Positions 40,363-40,766 of a stretch of DNA of 40,766 nt are shown here, in pieces. Where the stretch lies: NCBI GenBank assembly GCA_024277135.1, contig JAJRVV010000019.1, positions 1-40,766 of the forward strand, given 5' to 3'. Under the pieces are notes generated by a model that worked only from the letters and a program-made list of their open reading frames with translations, did not search any database and had not been told where the DNA came from. Numbering within the stretch: the first letter of the stretch is position 1; every line of letters begins with the position of its first letter. The position numbers were made by a program, and so were the translations under genes. The DNA comes from Chloroflexota bacterium (GTDB lineage Bacteria > Chloroflexota > Anaerolineae > Promineifilales > Promineifilaceae).

Positions 40363-40489
40363 GGCTCTTTTGAAACTCAGGGGGTTGACAATCCGTGAAA
40401 CATGAAACGTGACCAGAGAGCTTCTTTCACGTTTTACGCATCACGTTTTACGCGAATTTTGTCAAAACCCCATGAAATCCCAAAGAGCC
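40363..40489. mobile_element. 127-bp MITE-like element with ISL3-type ends
   Basis: The element begins GGCTCTTTTGAAACTCAGGG and ends with the inverted form, which reads inward GGCTCTTTGGGATTTCATGG followed by GGTTTTGACA. The terminal repeats are about 28 bp and imperfect. Both resemble the ISL3-type end at 117-140, so the same transposase might move it. The interior has no gene; it carries a 14-bp tandem repeat (TCACGTTTTACGCA then TCACGTTTTACGCG at 40431-40454) and matching inverted heptamers (CATGAAACGTGA) to its left, giving a long hairpin. I see no clear target-site duplication. Confidence 0.62.
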
Positions 40490-40766
40490 ATAGTGGATTT
40501 GTTGCATTTACCGGTTGGATTACCTTGATGCCAGATTCTCTACCGGACAGTAGAGATTGTGCAAAACAACCAATAGCAAAAAAGGTCGGTCACAGGTAAA
40601 CTCCTGGGTTTTCAACAACTAATACAGCGATGCGGTGAAATGTCAAGAGGCAAAATCAACTGAAATTCACCGAAAAGCAGGCAAGCTAACGCGCACCTGC
40701 TCGAAGTACCTTAACAAGCACATAGCAAGTGATGGATAGCAAGACCACAACGGTCAGCTTATGAAG
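40490..40766. other. Right-edge region, no supported gene
   Basis: On the minus strand a promoter-like pair TTGACA (40641-40646) and TATTAG (40619-40624) is spaced 16 nt and is followed by AGGAG and a GTG opening a 17-codon frame (40540-40593). This might be a leader or the start of a gene truncated by the neighbouring element, but it cannot be identified. Confidence 0.3.

Noticed and set aside
40540..40593. 17-codon frame behind AGGAG and a promoter-like pair, as a leader peptide gene
   Set aside because: Composition is not informative and no downstream gene exists to regulate; noted only as a possible truncated start.
40686..40766. Possible minus-strand gene end (LTVVVLLSITCYVLVKVL, 26 codons to a stop) at the right edge
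   Set aside because: It looks like a membrane helix, but 26 codons without context or recognisable family are not enough to call a gene.

Overview
The window looks like a chromosomal segment of a filamentous-type Chloroflexota bacterium (Anaerolineae-like). This rests on gene content (F1 ATP synthase genes followed by mreB, VanW-family protein, 7TM-type histidine kinase, DUF1501/DUF1800 pair, several GT-C membrane glycosyltransferases, archaeal-type debranching enzyme) and on moderately high GC. The assignment is an inference; no rRNA or other marker is present. I found no tRNA, rRNA, CRISPR array or prophage. Only the edges show mobile-element remains: an ISL3-type transposase tail on the left and a 127-bp MITE-like element on the right.

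Layout. 1-140: end of an ISL3-family insertion sequence. 166-5029 (minus): DEAD-box RNA helicase, Tat-exported DUF1501 and DUF1800 proteins, and a small membrane protein. 5280-12151 (plus): sensor kinase, glycogen debranching enzyme, then a sugar-phosphate cluster of 6-phosphogluconate dehydrogenase, NAD(P)HX epimerase and ribose-5-phosphate isomerase, interrupted by a hicB antitoxin and a hicA broken by a stop codon. 12266-19169: three large GT-C membrane proteins, one plus and two overlapping on minus. 19420-26989 (plus): M42 peptidase, atpA-atpG-atpD-atpC, mreB and rlmB. 27039-34785 (minus): an STT3-like membrane protein, a VanW protein, and a compact HerA-like ATPase / unknown / phospholipase-D set. 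34874-37743: an intact hicBA module sandwiched between recD2 and a duplicated 3' end of recD2. 37785-40147 (minus): patatin lipase and a lipoprotein glycoside hydrolase.

The most striking signal is not a gene. The palindrome ACGGCCGT (often GACGGCCGTC) occurs roughly 70-75 times by hand count in 40.8 kb, in genes and between them, where about one is expected by base composition. This resembles the HIP1 phenomenon of cyanobacteria but with a different word. On top of it lie at least 15 arrays of degenerate heptanucleotide repeats of several families, resembling the STRR repeats of filamentous cyanobacteria. They fill the atpA-atpG and atpD-atpC gaps, set the C-termini of two proteins, and sit in frame inside three others. 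Both hicBA modules lack the palindrome inside their coding regions, which fits recent arrival.

Several genes (two glycosyltransferases and the glycoside hydrolase) have a -10 box 7-8 nt before the start codon, the arrangement expected of leaderless transcripts. All functional statements come from reading motifs by eye; no database search was run.
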